Shown in pieces: positions 8,113-17,326 of a DNA stretch of 64,000 bases. The first letter of the stretch is position 1, and each line of letters begins with the position of its first letter. The notes beneath the pieces were generated by a model. It was not told where the DNA came from. It worked only from the letters and a program-made list of their open reading frames with translations, and did no database searches. Origin of the DNA: Aneurinibacillus sp. Ricciae_BoGa-3 (GTDB taxonomy: Bacteria; Bacillota; Bacilli; Aneurinibacillales; Aneurinibacillaceae); assembly GCF_028421645.1 (NCBI RefSeq), contig NZ_CP116887.1, positions 560,001 through 624,000 on the forward strand, written 5' to 3'. Made by a program: the position numbers and the translations under genes.

Positions 8113-10272
8113 ATGGAGTTAGATAAGATGATAGCCATCATTGCTGATGAACTGCATATTAGCCTGAGCCAGGCAAAACAAACGGTTCAGCTTCTGGATG
8201 AGGGGAGCACTGTGCCTTTTATCGCACGCTACCGTAAAGAAGCAACCGGTATGCTGGACGAAAACCAGATTCGGGATATTCAGGAACGCATGGATTACCT
8301 GCGCCAGCTCGAACAGAGAAAAGAAGAAGTACTGCGCCTCATTGCTGAACAGGATAAACTGACGGATGAATTAACCCGGCAAATCAATGCTACAGTAAAA
8401 TTGCAGCAGGTAGAAGACCTTTACAGGCCATTCAAACAAAAACGCCGAACGAGAGCTACTGTAGCGAAGGAGAAGGGGCTTGAGCCTCTTGCCCAGTTTA
8501 TTCTCACAGCCCGAAAAGGTGACGTGCAGCACGAAGCGCTTAAGTATGTGAACCCAGAGAAAGGTGTTACAGACGCGGTGGAGGCCACCGAGGGAGCGGG
8601 AGATATTATTGCCGAACAGGTAGCCGATGACCCGCAGATCCGCAGCTGGATCCGTGAACTCACGTTAAAACGTGGTCAGCTTGTCACCTTGAAAAAGGAA
8701 GAAGAGCCTGATGGCAAGAAAGTTTATGAAATGTATTATGAGTATGCAGAGCCTGTTGCGAAAGTGGCGCCCCACAGGACACTCGCCATTAACCGTGCGG
8801 AGAGAGAAGGCATTCTTCGGGTAAAAATTGACATGGACGCGCAGCCTATTCTGCAGTACATGGAACGAAAATACCTGCGCCGCGAACCTGTTGCGTCGGC
8901 TGTCATTAAGAACATTTTGGAAGACAGCTATAAACGCCTGATAGCCCCCGCCGTTGAACGGGAGGTTCGCAACGTTTTAACAGAAAAGGCGGAGGAGCAG
9001 GCGATACATATTTTTGCGGAGAATCTTCGCCAACTTCTGCTTCAATCCCCGCTGCGCGGACAAACTGTTCTGGGACTTGATCCCGCATTCCGGACCGGCT
9101 GCAAGCTTGCGGTCGTGGATGAAACAGGCAAGCTGCTTGAGGTGCGCGTGATATACCCTACTCCGCCGCAGAATAAGATTGCAGAAGCAAAAGCTGAAAT
9201 GAAGCGGCTCATTAACCAGTATCGGGTTGGAATCATTGCGATTGGCAATGGAACGGCCTCAAGGGAGTCGGAGCAGTTTACAGCCGATCTTCTCAAGGAA
9301 ATCGATGTGGAAGTCTCCTACATTATCGTGAATGAAGCGGGGGCCAGTGTATACTCGGCATCCAAGCTCGCGGGCGAAGAGTTTCCTGACCTGGATGTAT
9401 CTGAGCGGAGCGCAGTCTCTATCGCCCGCCGACTCCAGGACCCGCTGGCGGAACTTGTTAAAATTGATCCAAAATCAATCGGTGTCGGGCAATACCAGCA
9501 TGACGTATCGCAGAACAAACTATCCAGCAGCCTGCAGTTTGTCGTAGAATCTGCTGTAAACTATGTAGGTGTAGATGTAAACACGGCTTCGCCTTCCCTG
9601 CTGCAATATGTTTCCGGTGTCTCGAAACAGGTGGCTAAAAATATCGTGTTAAAAAGAGAAGAAATCGGAAAGTATACAACCCGGGATCAATTAAAACATG
9701 TTCCGCGGCTGGGCTCAAAAACATATGAGCAGTGCATCGGCTTTTTACGGGTTCCGGACGGTGATAATCCACTGGATACCACGCCGATACACCCAGAGTC
9801 TTATGATAAAGTAGCCGTGCTGCTTAAAGAACTTGCCATTGAGGCTACTGGCATTACGACTCCAGAGGCAAAGGATAAACTGTCCCATATTAATATAGAA
9901 GAAATGGCGCAACGGTTAGACATCGGCGTGCCAACCTTGACGGATATTGTGGAGAGCCTGCTTCGCCCGGGAAGGGACCCGCGTGAGGAGCTGGCCAAGC
10001 CGGTGCTAAAGAAGGACGTCCTGCATATTGAAGATTTGGCCAAAGGCATGGAGCTGGAAGGTACTGTGCGCAATGTTGTAGACTTTGGCGCTTTTGTGGA
10101 TATCGGCTTAAAAAATGACGGACTTGTCCACATCTCACAGTTAAGCCGAAGCTATGTCAAGCATCCGCTGAATGTTGTATCGGTTGGCGATATTGTAACA
10201 GTATGGGTCAAAGACGTAGATATCCAGAAAGGCCGCGTAGGTTTAACCATGCTGGGACCGGAAGCCCAATAA
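8113..10272 (+). CDS. tex: Tex family RNA-binding transcription accessory protein
   Basis: 719-residue Tex/YdcI homologue. The helical N-terminal domain (STVPFIARYRKEATGMLDE near residue 30-50) is followed by the RNase H-like fold (VLGLDPAFRTGCKLAVVD near 325), helix-hairpin-helix segments (NTASPSLLQYVSGVS and LKHVPRLGSKTYEQ) and a C-terminal S1 RNA-binding domain (GTVRNVVDFGAFVDIG near 655). Tex proteins bind nucleic acids and associate with transcription. The start has GGGGAGGTTAGCC upstream. Next to cmpA and sprT, as ydcI is in Bacillus. Confidence 0.95.
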   Translation: MELDKMIAIIADELHISLSQAKQTVQLLDEGSTVPFIARYRKEATGMLDENQIRDIQERMDYLRQLEQRKEEVLRLIAEQDKLTDELTRQINATVKLQQVEDLYRPFKQKRRTRATVAKEKGLEPLAQFILTARKGDVQHEALKYVNPEKGVTDAVEATEGAGDIIAEQVADDPQIRSWIRELTLKRGQLVTLKKEEEPDGKKVYEMYYEYAEPVAKVAPHRTLAINRAEREGILRVKIDMDAQPILQYMERKYLRREPVASAVIKNILEDSYKRLIAPAVEREVRNVLTEKAEEQAIHIFAENLRQLLLQSPLRGQTVLGLDPAFRTGCKLAVVDETGKLLEVRVIYPTPPQNKIAEAKAEMKRLINQYRVGIIAIGNGTASRESEQFTADLLKEIDVEVSYIIVNEAGASVYSASKLAGEEFPDLDVSERSAVSIARRLQDPLAELVKIDPKSIGVGQYQHDVSQNKLSSSLQFVVESAVNYVGVDVNTASPSLLQYVSGVSKQVAKNIVLKREEIGKYTTRDQLKHVPRLGSKTYEQCIGFLRVPDGDNPLDTTPIHPESYDKVAVLLKELAIEATGITTPEAKDKLSHINIEEMAQRLDIGVPTLTDIVESLLRPGRDPREELAKPVLKKDVLHIEDLAKGMELEGTVRNVVDFGAFVDIGLKNDGLVHISQLSRSYVKHPLNVVSVGDIVTVWVKDVDIQKGRVGLTMLGPEAQ

Positions 10273-10281
10273 AAAAAGGTA

Positions 10282-10322
10282 AAAAACAGGGAAGCGTTAT
10301 GATGTGCGCTTTCCCTGTTTTT
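10282..10322. terminator. Terminator after tex, overlapping the end of cmpA
   Basis: AAAAACAGGGAAGCG / CGCTTTCCCTGTTTTT hairpin flanked by A and T runs, so it can act on both strands. The minus-strand arm codes for the last residues of CmpA. Confidence 0.85.
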
Positions 10323-10419
10323 CAAGATATAAAAACCAGCAATCATTAAGCAGCAGTACCTGCCGCCTGTTTCTTGCAAGAAAGGCCTTCATGATTTGTC
10401 GTTGAAGCCAGTGCGGCAT
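10297..10419 (-). CDS. cmpA: Cortex morphogenetic protein CmpA
   Basis: A 40-residue protein beginning MPHWLQRQIMKAF and containing LLNDCWFLYL. This matches the CmpA pattern (MPxWLxxQMxxAF, LLNxCWFxY). In Bacillus subtilis CmpA is an adaptor by which ClpXP degrades SpoIVA, a check on spore coat assembly, and its gene lies between ydcI (tex) and ydcK (sprT), the same position as here. AGGAGG lies seven bases before the ATG. The 3' end overlaps the tex terminator. Its presence supports an endospore-forming host. Confidence 0.92.
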   Translation of the reverse strand: MPHWLQRQIMKAFLARNRRQVLLLNDCWFLYLEKQGKRTS

Positions 10420-10508
10420 AACTGTTTCCCTCCTGTCACCGAATCCCCTCTCTATATTCTATGTGACAGAGGAAAAAATGCTACATTTGATTGCGAGGGG
10501 GAAAGCTA

Positions 10509-10988
10509 GTGACAAATGAACAATTACAGATAAGAGTTGAACAAATTTCGCATGACTTCTTCAAAAAACCATTTATTCATAAAGCGTATTTTAACAACCG
10601 CCTACGAACAACAGGAGGCAGGTACGTGTTAAAAACGCATAATATTGAGTTTAATCCGAAGCACTACGAGATGTATGGTCTGGATGAGTTGGATGGCATT
10701 ATTAAACATGAGCTTTGCCATTATCACCTTCACATCGGCGGCAGAGGGTATAAGCATGCGGACGCTGATTTCAAAAACCTGCTTCGGACAGTGGGGGGAT
10801 CGCGCTACTGCCGCTCGGTGAAGCCTGAACCGGTGCGGACACCGGCACGTTATATGATGCTTTGCCAGAACTGCGGGATGAAATATATGCGCAAGAGGCG
10901 GATGGATACGTCCAAATACGTATGCGGCAGATGTAAAGGTCCCTTGAAACTGTATAAAATGGAGGAAGCCAATGGAACGCAGGGATGA
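10509..10988 (+). CDS. SprT-like zinc metalloprotease-fold protein
   Basis: SprT/YdcK family. The zinc-binding HELCH motif (HExxH) is at about residue 68, followed by a conserved YKHADADFK segment and a C-terminal zinc ribbon with two CxxC pairs (CQNCG and CGRCK). GTG 10509 is preferred because GAGGGGG lies about nine bases before it; an in-frame TTG at 10491 has no site. Cellular role in Firmicutes is unclear. It overlaps thiL by 17 bases. Confidence 0.92.
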   Translation: MTNEQLQIRVEQISHDFFKKPFIHKAYFNNRLRTTGGRYVLKTHNIEFNPKHYEMYGLDELDGIIKHELCHYHLHIGGRGYKHADADFKNLLRTVGGSRYCRSVKPEPVRTPARYMMLCQNCGMKYMRKRRMDTSKYVCGRCKGPLKLYKMEEANGTQG

Positions 10989-12036
10989 ATTTGCGCTAAT
11001 CTCGTATCTCGCCTCTCGCCAGCCCTCCGGCGGTCCGCGTGGAAGCGCGATTGAGAGGAGAATCCGGACAGGCATAGGGGATGATGCCGCCATTGTCAGC
11101 GCACGGGACCAATTTGACTGGGTGGTCTGCTGTGACATGATGGTAGAGGACATTCATTTTAAAAGGAATACGATGAAGCCTTTCGATATTGGATACAAGG
11201 CCCTGGCTTCTAATGTCAGTGACATTGCTGCCATGGGTGGACTGCCGCTGTTCTACCTGGTTTCGCTCGGTGTGTCTTCCGGCTGGAGCGAACAAGAGCT
11301 GGGGGAGATGTATAGCGGAATGGCGGCACTTGCTGAAGCCTTCGGCATGAAGTTAATCGGCGGGGACACTTCAGCCTCACCCGGCGGGCTTACTGTTTCC
11401 ATTACAGCGATGGGTGAGGTCGAGTCAGGCCGAACGCTTTTGCGTTCCCAGGCTAAACCCGGGGACCTGGTTTTTTTAACAGGAACAGTGGGAGATTCAG
11501 CTGCTGGCTTGGGTTATTTGCTGGAACAAGATTGCTTCCCTTCCCATGTACCTGAAGCGGTTCAGCCTCTTGTCGAAAGGCACTGCCGTCCGTACCCACA
11601 GGTTCAGGCAGGCCGCCTGCTAGCCAGTCTGGGCATCCGGGCTGCTCTTAATGATATTAGTGACGGGTTGGCCAGCGAAGCCTGGGAAATAGCCGAAGCG
11701 AGCAGCGTTAGAATGGTCCTGGATCGGCAAAGCATTCCGCTCAGTGTACCTGCACGTGTGTATGCAGAATCCAAAGCGCAAGATGTGCTGCACTGGGCGC
11801 TCTATGGCGGAGAAGATTATCAGTTAATTGGATGCCTATCAGCAGATGAAAAGTCCGAAATGGATCGAATTTTTAGGGAAGCGGGTCTGCCTCTTTACTG
11901 GATAGGCTTTGTGGAACAATTGGCGGCTGACAATCAGGCTCCTCAGGTAGAAATGAGGCATTCAGACGGGAGCCGATCCGCCCTTGCAAAAAAAGGGTAT
12001 AATCATTTTAAGGAATCGTACGGCGAGGAGGCGTGA
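10972..12036 (+). CDS. thiL: Thiamine-monophosphate kinase
   Basis: ATP-dependent phosphorylation of thiamine monophosphate to thiamine pyrophosphate, the last step of thiamine coenzyme synthesis. The family motifs are present in order: GIGDDAA (about residue 36), DMMVEDIHF (metal and nucleotide loop), NVSDIAAMGGLP and GGDTSAS. The 354-residue length is slightly long for ThiL but without visible defects. GGAGG precedes the ATG. It is first of a tight run with tsaE, tsaB, rimI and tsaD, the same order as in Bacillus. Confidence 0.96.
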   Translation: MERRDEFALISYLASRQPSGGPRGSAIERRIRTGIGDDAAIVSARDQFDWVVCCDMMVEDIHFKRNTMKPFDIGYKALASNVSDIAAMGGLPLFYLVSLGVSSGWSEQELGEMYSGMAALAEAFGMKLIGGDTSASPGGLTVSITAMGEVESGRTLLRSQAKPGDLVFLTGTVGDSAAGLGYLLEQDCFPSHVPEAVQPLVERHCRPYPQVQAGRLLASLGIRAALNDISDGLASEAWEIAEASSVRMVLDRQSIPLSVPARVYAESKAQDVLHWALYGGEDYQLIGCLSADEKSEMDRIFREAGLPLYWIGFVEQLAADNQAPQVEMRHSDGSRSALAKKGYNHFKESYGEEA

Positions 12037-12040
12037 TCGG

Positions 12041-12520
12041 GTGAAAAAAGAGAAAGAATACAGCGTGATCACAGAATCGGTGGAAGAAACCCAGCGTCTG
12101 GCAGAGAAGGTAGGAACCCTCATGCAGCCTAGAGATGTCCTTACCCTGACAGGGGATCTCGGAGCGGGCAAAACAAGTTTTACGCAGGGGCTGGCCCGCG
12201 GGCTCGGCATTGAGCGGGTTGTAAACAGCCCAACCTTCACGATTATTAAAGAATACCAGGGCAAGCTGCCTCTTTACCACATGGATGTATACCGGATGGA
12301 AGATTCGTTCGAGGATCTTGGATTTGACGAATATTTCTACGGTGAAGGCGTGACCGTGGTGGAGTGGCCCCAGATGATTCAGGAACAGCTTCCCCCTGAC
12401 AGATGTGAAATTACCATTCTGCGCCTGGACGGAGATCAGCGGGAAATTGCCTTCCTGCCAATCGGGGCACGCTATGAAAAATTATGCGAGGCGATAAAAA
12501 ATGAATATACTGGCGATTGA
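12041..12520 (+). CDS. tsaE: tRNA t6A-synthesis ATPase TsaE
   Basis: ATPase that with TsaB and TsaD makes N6-threonylcarbamoyladenosine (t6A) on ANN-decoding tRNAs. The Walker A loop GDLGAGKTSF is at residues 38-47; the family motifs SPTFTIIKEY and LYHMDVYR follow, and VVEWPQ near 107-112. GTG 12041 follows AGGAGG by eight bases and gives the usual 159 residues; the longer reading from 11984 overlaps thiL and has no site. Overlaps tsaB by 20 bases. Confidence 0.96.
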   Translation: MKKEKEYSVITESVEETQRLAEKVGTLMQPRDVLTLTGDLGAGKTSFTQGLARGLGIERVVNSPTFTIIKEYQGKLPLYHMDVYRMEDSFEDLGFDEYFYGEGVTVVEWPQMIQEQLPPDRCEITILRLDGDQREIAFLPIGARYEKLCEAIKNEYTGD

Positions 12521-13202
12521 TACGTCTAATCTGGTGCTAGCCGTTTCCGTCATCACAGAAGATGCAGTACTGGGCGAATTTGCGACCAACTTGAAAAAAA
12601 ATCACAGCGTTAGACTCATGCCGATGATTAGCCAGCTGCTCGATGAAATTGAGCTGGAACCGTCCGGGCTGTCGGCAATTGTGGCCGCAAGAGGTCCTGG
12701 TTCATACACAGGTGTCCGGATTGGTGTTTCAACAGCGAAAAGCATGGCCTGGTCACTCGGGATTCCGCTTGTTGGAGTATCCAGCCTGGAAACGCTGGCA
12801 TATAACGGAACTTTTTTTCAGGGACTCATTGTACCGCTTTTTGACGCGCGAAGGGGACAGGTGTTTACCGGTGCTTACAGATGGATAAATGGCTCCATTC
12901 AGAGCGTATCGCCCGATCGAATTGTTCTGTTTACAGACATGCTAAGTGAGCTTAAGGAAACGGGAGAAAAGGTGCTTTTCCTTGGCGATGACTTAGCCAT
13001 TCACCGGGAAGCAGCAGTGGCTGCATTAGGCGATCAAGCTGTTTTTGCCCCTGCATCCTACCAATTGCCCCGGGCCGCCCATCTGGCACAAGCGGGGCTT
13101 AAAGCGTACCGGGAAGGACGCGTAGAAGATACACAGGCTTTCATCCCGTCTTATCTGCAGATGGCAGAGGCTGAGGCCAAGTGGCTTGCCAGCCGGAAGT
13201 AG
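12501..13202 (+). CDS. tsaB: tRNA t6A-synthesis protein TsaB
   Basis: Paralogue of TsaD lacking its metal site that acts as dimerisation partner in t6A synthesis. The first residues MNILAIDTSNLVLAVSV form the ASKHA-fold strand, and ARGPGSYTGVRIG is the TsaB signature. The 233-residue length is normal. The ATG lies inside the last codons of tsaE, so translation is probably coupled. Just upstream of rimI, as is common in Firmicutes. Confidence 0.96.
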   Translation: MNILAIDTSNLVLAVSVITEDAVLGEFATNLKKNHSVRLMPMISQLLDEIELEPSGLSAIVAARGPGSYTGVRIGVSTAKSMAWSLGIPLVGVSSLETLAYNGTFFQGLIVPLFDARRGQVFTGAYRWINGSIQSVSPDRIVLFTDMLSELKETGEKVLFLGDDLAIHREAAVAALGDQAVFAPASYQLPRAAHLAQAGLKAYREGRVEDTQAFIPSYLQMAEAEAKWLASRK

Positions 13203-13213
13203 GAGGCACCCGA

Positions 13214-13699
13214 ATGGAGCAGGAGAAAACGATAATCCGCAAAATGGAAAGCAGGGATCTGGAGCAGGTATATGAACTTGAAGTTCTGTCGTTTACCATC
13301 CCGTGGTCGTATGAGTCTTTCTACAACGAACTGCATACGAATTTGTTTGCGCAATATAAGGTTGTTGAATATGAAGGAATGGTTATCGGGTACGCCGGCA
13401 TGTGGCTGGTGATTGATGAGGCGCATGTTACGAATGTGGCGATTCACCCTGATTTTCGCGGCCACCACCTGGGCGAGCGTCTTATGCGGGAAATGATGCT
13501 TTTTGCGCGCAGGCAGGGAGCACAGGCCATGACGCTGGAAGTCAGGAAGAGCAACACGGTGGCGCAGAATCTCTACCAGAAGCTGGGGTTTGAAGCTGGC
13601 GGGGTCAGGCGCGGCTACTACACGGATAACAATGAAGACGCAATTATAATGTGGGTGAATTTACATGACAATGAGTATCTGGAATCAAAAAGCTCGTAA
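13214..13699 (+). CDS. rimI: Ribosomal protein S18 N-acetyltransferase RimI
   Basis: GNAT-family acetyltransferase predicted to acetylate the N-terminus of ribosomal protein S18. The acetyl-CoA loop [14 protein letters not shown] (R/QxxGxG type) and the terminal motif [23 protein letters not shown] support RimI. ATG 13214 is preceded by AGGAGG; a longer reading from 13181 overlaps tsaB and lacks a site. Typical position between tsaB and tsaD. Confidence 0.94.
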   Translation: MEQEKTIIRKMESRDLEQVYELEVLSFTIPWSYESFYNELHTNLFAQYKVVEYEGMVIGYAGMWLVIDEAHVTNVAIHPDFRGHHLGERLMREMMLFARRQGAQAMTLEVRKSNTVAQNLYQKLGFEAGGVRRGYYTDNNEDAIIMWVNLHDNEYLESKSS

Positions 13700-13715
13700 G
13701 CGCAGGGAGGAAGAT

Positions 13716-14729
13716 TTGGCGGCCGGCAAGCCTGCTCTCATCCTTGGTATTGAAACAAGCTGTGATGAGACATCTGCTGCTGTAATAGAGGACGGGCGCC
13801 TCATACGGTCGAACATCATTTCCTCGCAGATCGAAAGCCACAGAAGGTTCGGCGGCGTTGTACCGGAAGTCGCTTCTCGCCATCATGTGGAAAACATTAC
13901 AGCGATTATTGATGAGGCGCTGCGTACGGCAGATTGTACGCTTCAAGATATTTCGGCGATAGCCGTTACATACGGTCCCGGGCTGGTGGGGGCGCTGCTG
14001 GTAGGCGTTGCGGCAGCGAAGGCCGTTGCCTTTTCGCGTGGGCTGCCATTGATAGGTGTCCATCATATCGCAGGTCATATATACGCCAACCGTTTCGTAA
14101 AAGAACTGGAGTTTCCGCTGGTTGCTCTGGTCGTTTCGGGTGGCCATACGGAACTGGTCTATATGAAAGAACACGGTTCCTATGAAATTCTCGGGCAAAC
14201 GCGCGATGATGCTGTAGGTGAAGCCTATGATAAAGTGGCACGCTCCTTAAAAATGCCGTATCCTGGCGGACCTCATATCGACCGGCTGGCACACGAAGGA
14301 AATCCCATTATTCCCCTGCCGCGCGCCTGGATGGAAGGTACGTATGATTTTAGTTTTAGCGGCTTAAAATCTGCCGTCCTCAATGTCTTGCACAACGCGG
14401 AACAGAGGGGTGAAATGGTTAATCCTGCTGATCTGGCTGCCAGTTTTCAGGCTTCCGTGATTGAGGTGCTGGTGGAAAAAACATTCCGCCTGATCCATGA
14501 GCGGCCGGTGAAGCAGCTTCTCCTTGCCGGGGGCGTTGCAGCTAACAAGGGGCTTCGGCAAGTTTTAACAGACCGCGCAGGCAAGGAAGGCATTGATTTA
14601 ATTATTCCTCCGCTTTCCCTTTGCACAGACAACGCGGCCATGATTGCGGCTGCGGGTTTTATCGAATATCAACAAGGAAACCTGGCTGACCTGGATTTAA
14701 ACGGTGTTCCGGGCCTGCCTCTTAGCTAA
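13716..14729 (+). CDS. tsaD: tRNA N6-threonylcarbamoyladenosine transferase TsaD
   Basis: Catalytic subunit that moves the threonylcarbamoyl group onto adenosine-37 of tRNA. Motifs [10 protein letters not shown], the metal-binding [20 protein letters not shown] and [11 protein letters not shown] are intact. The start is ambiguous. TTG 13716 has AGGGAGG five bases upstream, avoids overlap with rimI and gives the usual 337 residues. ATG 13665 or 13671 would add about 17 basic residues and overlap rimI by up to 35 bases without a ribosome binding site. Confidence 0.94.
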   Translation: MAAGKPALILGIETSCDETSAAVIEDGRLIRSNIISSQIESHRRFGGVVPEVASRHHVENITAIIDEALRTADCTLQDISAIAVTYGPGLVGALLVGVAAAKAVAFSRGLPLIGVHHIAGHIYANRFVKELEFPLVALVVSGGHTELVYMKEHGSYEILGQTRDDAVGEAYDKVARSLKMPYPGGPHIDRLAHEGNPIIPLPRAWMEGTYDFSFSGLKSAVLNVLHNAEQRGEMVNPADLAASFQASVIEVLVEKTFRLIHERPVKQLLLAGGVAANKGLRQVLTDRAGKEGIDLIIPPLSLCTDNAAMIAAAGFIEYQQGNLADLDLNGVPGLPLS

Positions 14730-14745
14730 GAAAAACGTAGCATGC

Positions 14746-14778
14746 AAGCCTGCTTTCCCTCTGGAAGGCGGGTTTTTT
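14746..14778 (+). terminator. Terminator of the thiL-tsaD run
   Basis: CCTGCTTTCC / GGAAGGCGGG hairpin followed by TTTTTT. Confidence 0.82.
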
Positions 14779-14901
14779 GTTTTTGAGAAAGAATAGGCTC
14801 GTGAAACAAGGGGAAAACTAGCCGTGATTTACCCACAAACCAAAAAAGCAGATCTTTTATGTCGATTGCTGGGGAATGCTGTGGGCAATAAGTGAATAAA
14901 G

Positions 14902-14986
14902 TTATCAACAATATGTGGATAATGTGGATAAAACAGTGGATATCTTGACATCATACACTTTTTGTTGTGGATAAAGGTGTGGATTT
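14902..14986. promoter_or_regulatory. DnaA-box cluster downstream of tsaD
   Basis: Within 85 bases there are three perfect reverse DnaA boxes TGTGGATAA (14914-14922, 14923-14931, 14966-14974), one near-perfect forward box TTATCAACA (14902-14910) and two looser ones (14935-14943, 14978-14986). A TTGACA at 14945-14950 lies between boxes, so bound DnaA could also act on transcription of the next gene. From memory, Bacillus subtilis has DnaA-box clusters away from oriC, one of them beside gcp (tsaD), that titrate DnaA. Confidence 0.85.
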
Positions 14987-15007
14987 GTGGAAAAGGGAGA
15001 GAACGGA

Positions 15008-17293
15008 GTGAATAAGAGATATCGAAAAATGGTTTTGTTTTTTCTTGCCTTTTCTTTTTTGACCAGTTTTTTATGCCAATCGACAGTTTATTCGAAAAAA
15101 AGTACCCCTCCACAAGTTATTCTCATCATGAGCGGGCAGGTCTCACTTGAAGATATCCACAGGGCGGAAAACCGCAAGCAAAATCAATCCAGCTTTTGCA
15201 CAGCATTCATTGGCGAAATGAATATGAAAACCCAGGCGGGTCTGCAGGATATACATAATGCTGTCACGATCAGTGCAGGTTCCAGGGCGGCGGGTTCTGA
15301 ATGGGCCCGGCAGGCATACGGCACAAATAAGCAGGACAATATGGGGTTAGCTTTATACCAGCAATTATCCGGCATTAACATGTTATCCACAGAAGTAGCC
15401 TCATCGGGTGTCCTGCTTCCTTATATAGAAGCGTTGCTCAAAAGAAACAGGGACGACGATACCGGGGCTATCCCTGGCTTATTGGGTGAAACGTTAAAGC
15501 GCAGCGGTGTGAAAACTGCCGCTATCGGAAACGGGGACAGTGATAGCCGGATAAGCCGGCTCGCGCCCATCCTTGTAATGGATCGGCAAGGGCAAGTGCC
15601 TGAAGGAAAAGTGGGTGAGCAGGTTTTGCAGCCTGCCCCTTTTTTCCCCGGCGGAAAAAAGACGGGCTATGCACAGATTGAACAGCAGATTGATAAGTGG
15701 TCTGCTCAGGGGATTGGAGTAATTGCCGTTGAGCTGGGCGATTTAACCCGGCTTGAAATGTTTCGGGACAAAGTGAACAGCCAGAGATACGAACAGCTTC
15801 GCGACCAGTGTGTGGATGAAATGATGCAGTTTGTGAACAGGATAGCTGGCAATCAGGCCTTTCCGCGCAAAGTCCTTTTTTTCTCTTCTTCACTGCCAAA
15901 AGAGGCCATTCAGAGCAAGAAACTAATGGGGCCTGTGGTCCTGCTTGACCACCCAAACAGGAGGGCTGGCGTGCTTTTATCGGCAACCACACGCCAGCCG
16001 GGCTTACTGGCTAATATTGACATAGCCCCGTCCGTGCTGGAATGGCTGCACGTGGCAATTCCGGCTGAAATGAAAGGGCAGCCCATTCGTCAATCTGTGT
16101 CAGTTAGCCACCATAGCTTCTGGATGGAATCAGAGCGAACAGACAGGGTTTACGCAAACCGATCCAATGTGTTATATCCGTACACAGCATTAGTCCTGCT
16201 CGTTATATTGGCCGCTGCCTTTTATTTGCTTGCGGTCAATAACAGAAGGCTCAGCAGTCTCTGTTCTAGGCTAAAGCCCTTTTTGTTGCTGTGCATGCCC
16301 GCTCTATTGCTGGTACCTTTTGTATTTCTCCTTCTGCCGCTGGTTTTTATACCATCCGGTTCATTTGTTACCCTCCTGTTAGTGGCCGGAGTCTCCATGC
16401 TGATGGCTTACCTGCTGAGGAAGGCTGATTTTACTGTTTGCTTCTTCTGGATTGGCCTATTAAATTGGGTTCCGCTGCTTATCGATGGGGTGGGGGAAGG
16501 GACGTTAATTAAGCGATCCTACCTTGGTTTTGACCCGGTGATTGGCGCCAGGTATTACGGCATCGGAAATGAGTACATGGGGGTGCTCGTCGGAGCTACT
16601 CTATTGAGTGTATCGCTGGCAGCAGAATTTCACCGTTTACGGAATAAGCGGGAGCAAAAGGGGGCTTTGTTTCGGGCGGTGGCGGCAGGTGTATTTTTAA
16701 TCCAAATATTGTATATGGCCTGGCCAGAAGGCGGTGCAAAGGCAGGCGGCATCATTGTCCTTCTCATTTCCTACACGTACGTTATGTTGCGCTATGCAGG
16801 GAATGCGCCAGCCAGCGCGAACGTTAAGCGGAAACTCATTGTTGCGGGCGGGATCGTTGTCCTTTCGGTTCTATTGTTTATGGTGAATGATATCGTCTCC
16901 GCTGAGCGGCAGTCCCATGTCGGGCGGGCTGTTCACGAACTTACAGGAGGAAATTGGGCAGAAATTGGCAGGATAGTGAAGCGTAAAATACACATGAACC
17001 TCAGGCTCACCCTGCATTCTCCTTGGAGCAAAGTTTTTCTTGTAGCTATTGGCGTCATTCTGTGGCTGCTGGTTAAGCAGGCCAGCAGCATTAGGAGGAT
17101 AGCAGAGACGAAGCCGGATTTAACGAACGGGGTGAGGGGCATTGGACTTGGCGCTTTAACGGCTGTATTCACAAATGATTCGGGGATCATTGCTGCCGCG
17201 CTTGCGATCATGTACGCGGTCATTCCGTTACTGTACTTTTTAGTAGCGGGGCATGGCGACAAAAGAATAAGCACGCCATTAACGACACCATAG
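15008..17293 (+). CDS. Large membrane protein with exported phosphatase-like domain, unknown function
   Basis: 761 residues from GTG 15008 (AAGGGAGA seven bases upstream; GTG 14987 lacks a site). An N-terminal hydrophobic segment (MVLFFLAFSFLTSFLCQS) looks like a signal or anchor. Residues about 30-380 look exported and have a loose alkaline-phosphatase-like outline (VILIMSG near the start; IDIAPSVLEWLHV near the end, as in sulfatase-type folds), but no metal-ligand set is evident. The C-terminal half has about nine or ten membrane segments including YYGIGNEYMGVLVG. Function unknown. Upstream DnaA boxes may influence its expression. Confidence 0.8.
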   Translation: MNKRYRKMVLFFLAFSFLTSFLCQSTVYSKKSTPPQVILIMSGQVSLEDIHRAENRKQNQSSFCTAFIGEMNMKTQAGLQDIHNAVTISAGSRAAGSEWARQAYGTNKQDNMGLALYQQLSGINMLSTEVASSGVLLPYIEALLKRNRDDDTGAIPGLLGETLKRSGVKTAAIGNGDSDSRISRLAPILVMDRQGQVPEGKVGEQVLQPAPFFPGGKKTGYAQIEQQIDKWSAQGIGVIAVELGDLTRLEMFRDKVNSQRYEQLRDQCVDEMMQFVNRIAGNQAFPRKVLFFSSSLPKEAIQSKKLMGPVVLLDHPNRRAGVLLSATTRQPGLLANIDIAPSVLEWLHVAIPAEMKGQPIRQSVSVSHHSFWMESERTDRVYANRSNVLYPYTALVLLVILAAAFYLLAVNNRRLSSLCSRLKPFLLLCMPALLLVPFVFLLLPLVFIPSGSFVTLLLVAGVSMLMAYLLRKADFTVCFFWIGLLNWVPLLIDGVGEGTLIKRSYLGFDPVIGARYYGIGNEYMGVLVGATLLSVSLAAEFHRLRNKREQKGALFRAVAAGVFLIQILYMAWPEGGAKAGGIIVLLISYTYVMLRYAGNAPASANVKRKLIVAGGIVVLSVLLFMVNDIVSAERQSHVGRAVHELTGGNWAEIGRIVKRKIHMNLRLTLHSPWSKVFLVAIGVILWLLVKQASSIRRIAETKPDLTNGVRGIGLGALTAVFTNDSGIIAAALAIMYAVIPLLYFLVAGHGDKRISTPLTTP

Positions 17294-17326
17294 CTGTTTA
17301 ATAGTTAGGGGTCGATACCTGGTGCT

